DNA from: Herbaspirillum sp.
GTDB lineage: Bacteria; Pseudomonadota; Gammaproteobacteria; Burkholderiales; Burkholderiaceae_D
NCBI GenBank assembly: GCA_028292625.1
Contig: JAQGLY010000007.1
Coordinates: 1-64,000, forward strand
DNA length: 64,000 nt
Reading direction: 5' to 3'
Shown: positions 63,461 to 64,000 of the stretch, in pieces
How positions within the stretch are numbered: the first letter of the stretch is position 1
Layout of the letters: the number at the start of each line of letters is the position of its first letter
Position numbers and translations under genes: made by a program
Notes under the pieces: model-generated
Databases searched by the model: none
Told to the model about the DNA's origin: nothing
The model's input: only the letters and a program-made list of their open reading frames with translations

Positions 63461-64000
63461 TTCCAACGATCTGTTCGCGAGCGCCGACGGCGCCGCCTCC
63501 GCTTCCGAATCCGACGCAGCAGTCAAAAAGCCGGTTAAAAAGCGCGCTCCCAAGGCGGCTGCCGTTGCAGTCGCCGCCGATACTGCGCCGACAGAAACGG
63601 CGGCGGAGGCGCCCAAAAAGCGCGCGCCCCGCGCCAAAAAGGCTGTCGCCGCCGACAATGCCGCGGCCGACGCGACGGTCGCCGCGGTGACGCCTGCACC
63701 GGAAGCCGCGCCGAAAAAATTGCGCAAAACCAAATCCGCCACAGCCGCCGAGCCTGCTCCGGTCGAGGCGAAGGCGGCCGAGCCGGCCGCTGACGCGCCG
63801 ATCAAGGCGCCGAAAGCGGCCAGAACGCCGAAGGCGCCGGCCGCAAAGCCGACACGATCGAAAGCGATCGACACCGGCGCTGTCGAGACCCACGCCAAGG
63901 AAAAAGCCGGCGAGCCGACCGAAACGGTATTGAAAATCAAGCCGCAGATGGCCGATTCCAAGGCTTCCGACATGCCGGTGCTGGTGTCGATCACGGTCGG
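63447..64000 (+). CDS. rluB: N-terminal part of a probable RluB-like pseudouridine synthase (partial)
   Basis: An open frame starts at ATG 63447, inside the end of scpB, and runs off the window after 184 codons. It begins [17 protein letters not shown]. What is visible is a Lys/Ala/Pro-rich basic tail with repeated KKRAPK-type motifs. In Burkholderiales scpB is regularly followed by rluB (23S rRNA U2605-type pseudouridine synthase) with such an N-terminal extension. The S4 and catalytic domains are not reached, so the assignment rests on context. Confidence 0.55.
   Translation, partial: MNPISSNDLFASADGAASASESDAAVKKPVKKRAPKAAAVAVAADTAPTETAAEAPKKRAPRAKKAVAADNAAADATVAAVTPAPEAAPKKLRKTKSATAAEPAPVEAKAAEPAADAPIKAPKAARTPKAPAAKPTRSKAIDTGAVETHAKEKAGEPTETVLKIKPQMADSKASDMPVLVSITV

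Overview
The window looks like a piece of a betaproteobacterial chromosome from the order Burkholderiales, most likely the family Oxalobacteraceae. The evidence is gene content and order: tsaE-amiC-mutL-miaA, rpsU-yqeY-dnaG-rpoD followed by tRNA-Ile2(CAT), scpB followed by a rluB-like gene, and an AddAB pair. There is also an oxalyl-CoA decarboxylase of 568 residues, the length known for the Oxalobacter enzyme. Genus cannot be decided from the sequence alone. No insertion sequence, CRISPR array or rRNA was found.

Layout. Positions 1-39.8 kb are mostly core genome. They hold tRNA-Met; miaA/mutL, a DedA protein, amiC/tsaE and queG; an auxin-efflux-type carrier; an RND efflux pair; ogt/xerD; ybaK, plsY, tsaD and ybiB; a MATE exporter and a glycosyltransferase; rpmE2, rho and trxA; addBA; an antiporter/YbdK/flavoprotein operon; and the rpsU-yqeY-dnaG-rpoD macromolecular synthesis block ending in tRNA-Ile2. 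Positions 39.8-54.8 kb are accessory. They hold GGTAAC repeats beside the tRNA, an orphan oxc, a sigma-54-controlled neighbourhood, and a complete Nit1C cluster with a divergent MocR-type regulator. Positions 54.9-64 kb return to core genes: rhlE, gluQ, ugpQ, alaS, a Nudix hydrolase, a TusA-family protein, scpB and the start of a rluB-like gene.

The most interesting part is 42.1-47.0 kb. An AcoR-like sigma-54 activator (44979-47000) lies beside two copies of one control region. Each copy has a 38-bp conserved upstream element about 100 bp from an identical -24/-12 promoter. One copy drives phaZ (intracellular PHB depolymerase). The other drives a 71-residue unknown protein and, through a second -24/-12 element in the opposite direction, an LRAT-type thiol acyltransferase/hydrolase-like protein. 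This reads as a small sigma-54 regulon joining PHB mobilisation to an LRAT-like enzyme and an unknown small protein. I do not recognise it as a described system.

The Nit1C cluster (nitB-H, 48.9-54.8 kb) follows. This family is known for nitrogen-starvation responses and, in Pseudomonas, for cyanide assimilation. Its 426-bp divergent control region carries two closely similar inverted repeats and a third half-site, probable MocR-regulator operators. The third half-site touches a -24/-12-like sequence. Because the cyanobacterial NitB homologue Sll0783 has been tied to PHB accumulation, the closeness of a PHB depolymerase may be functional.
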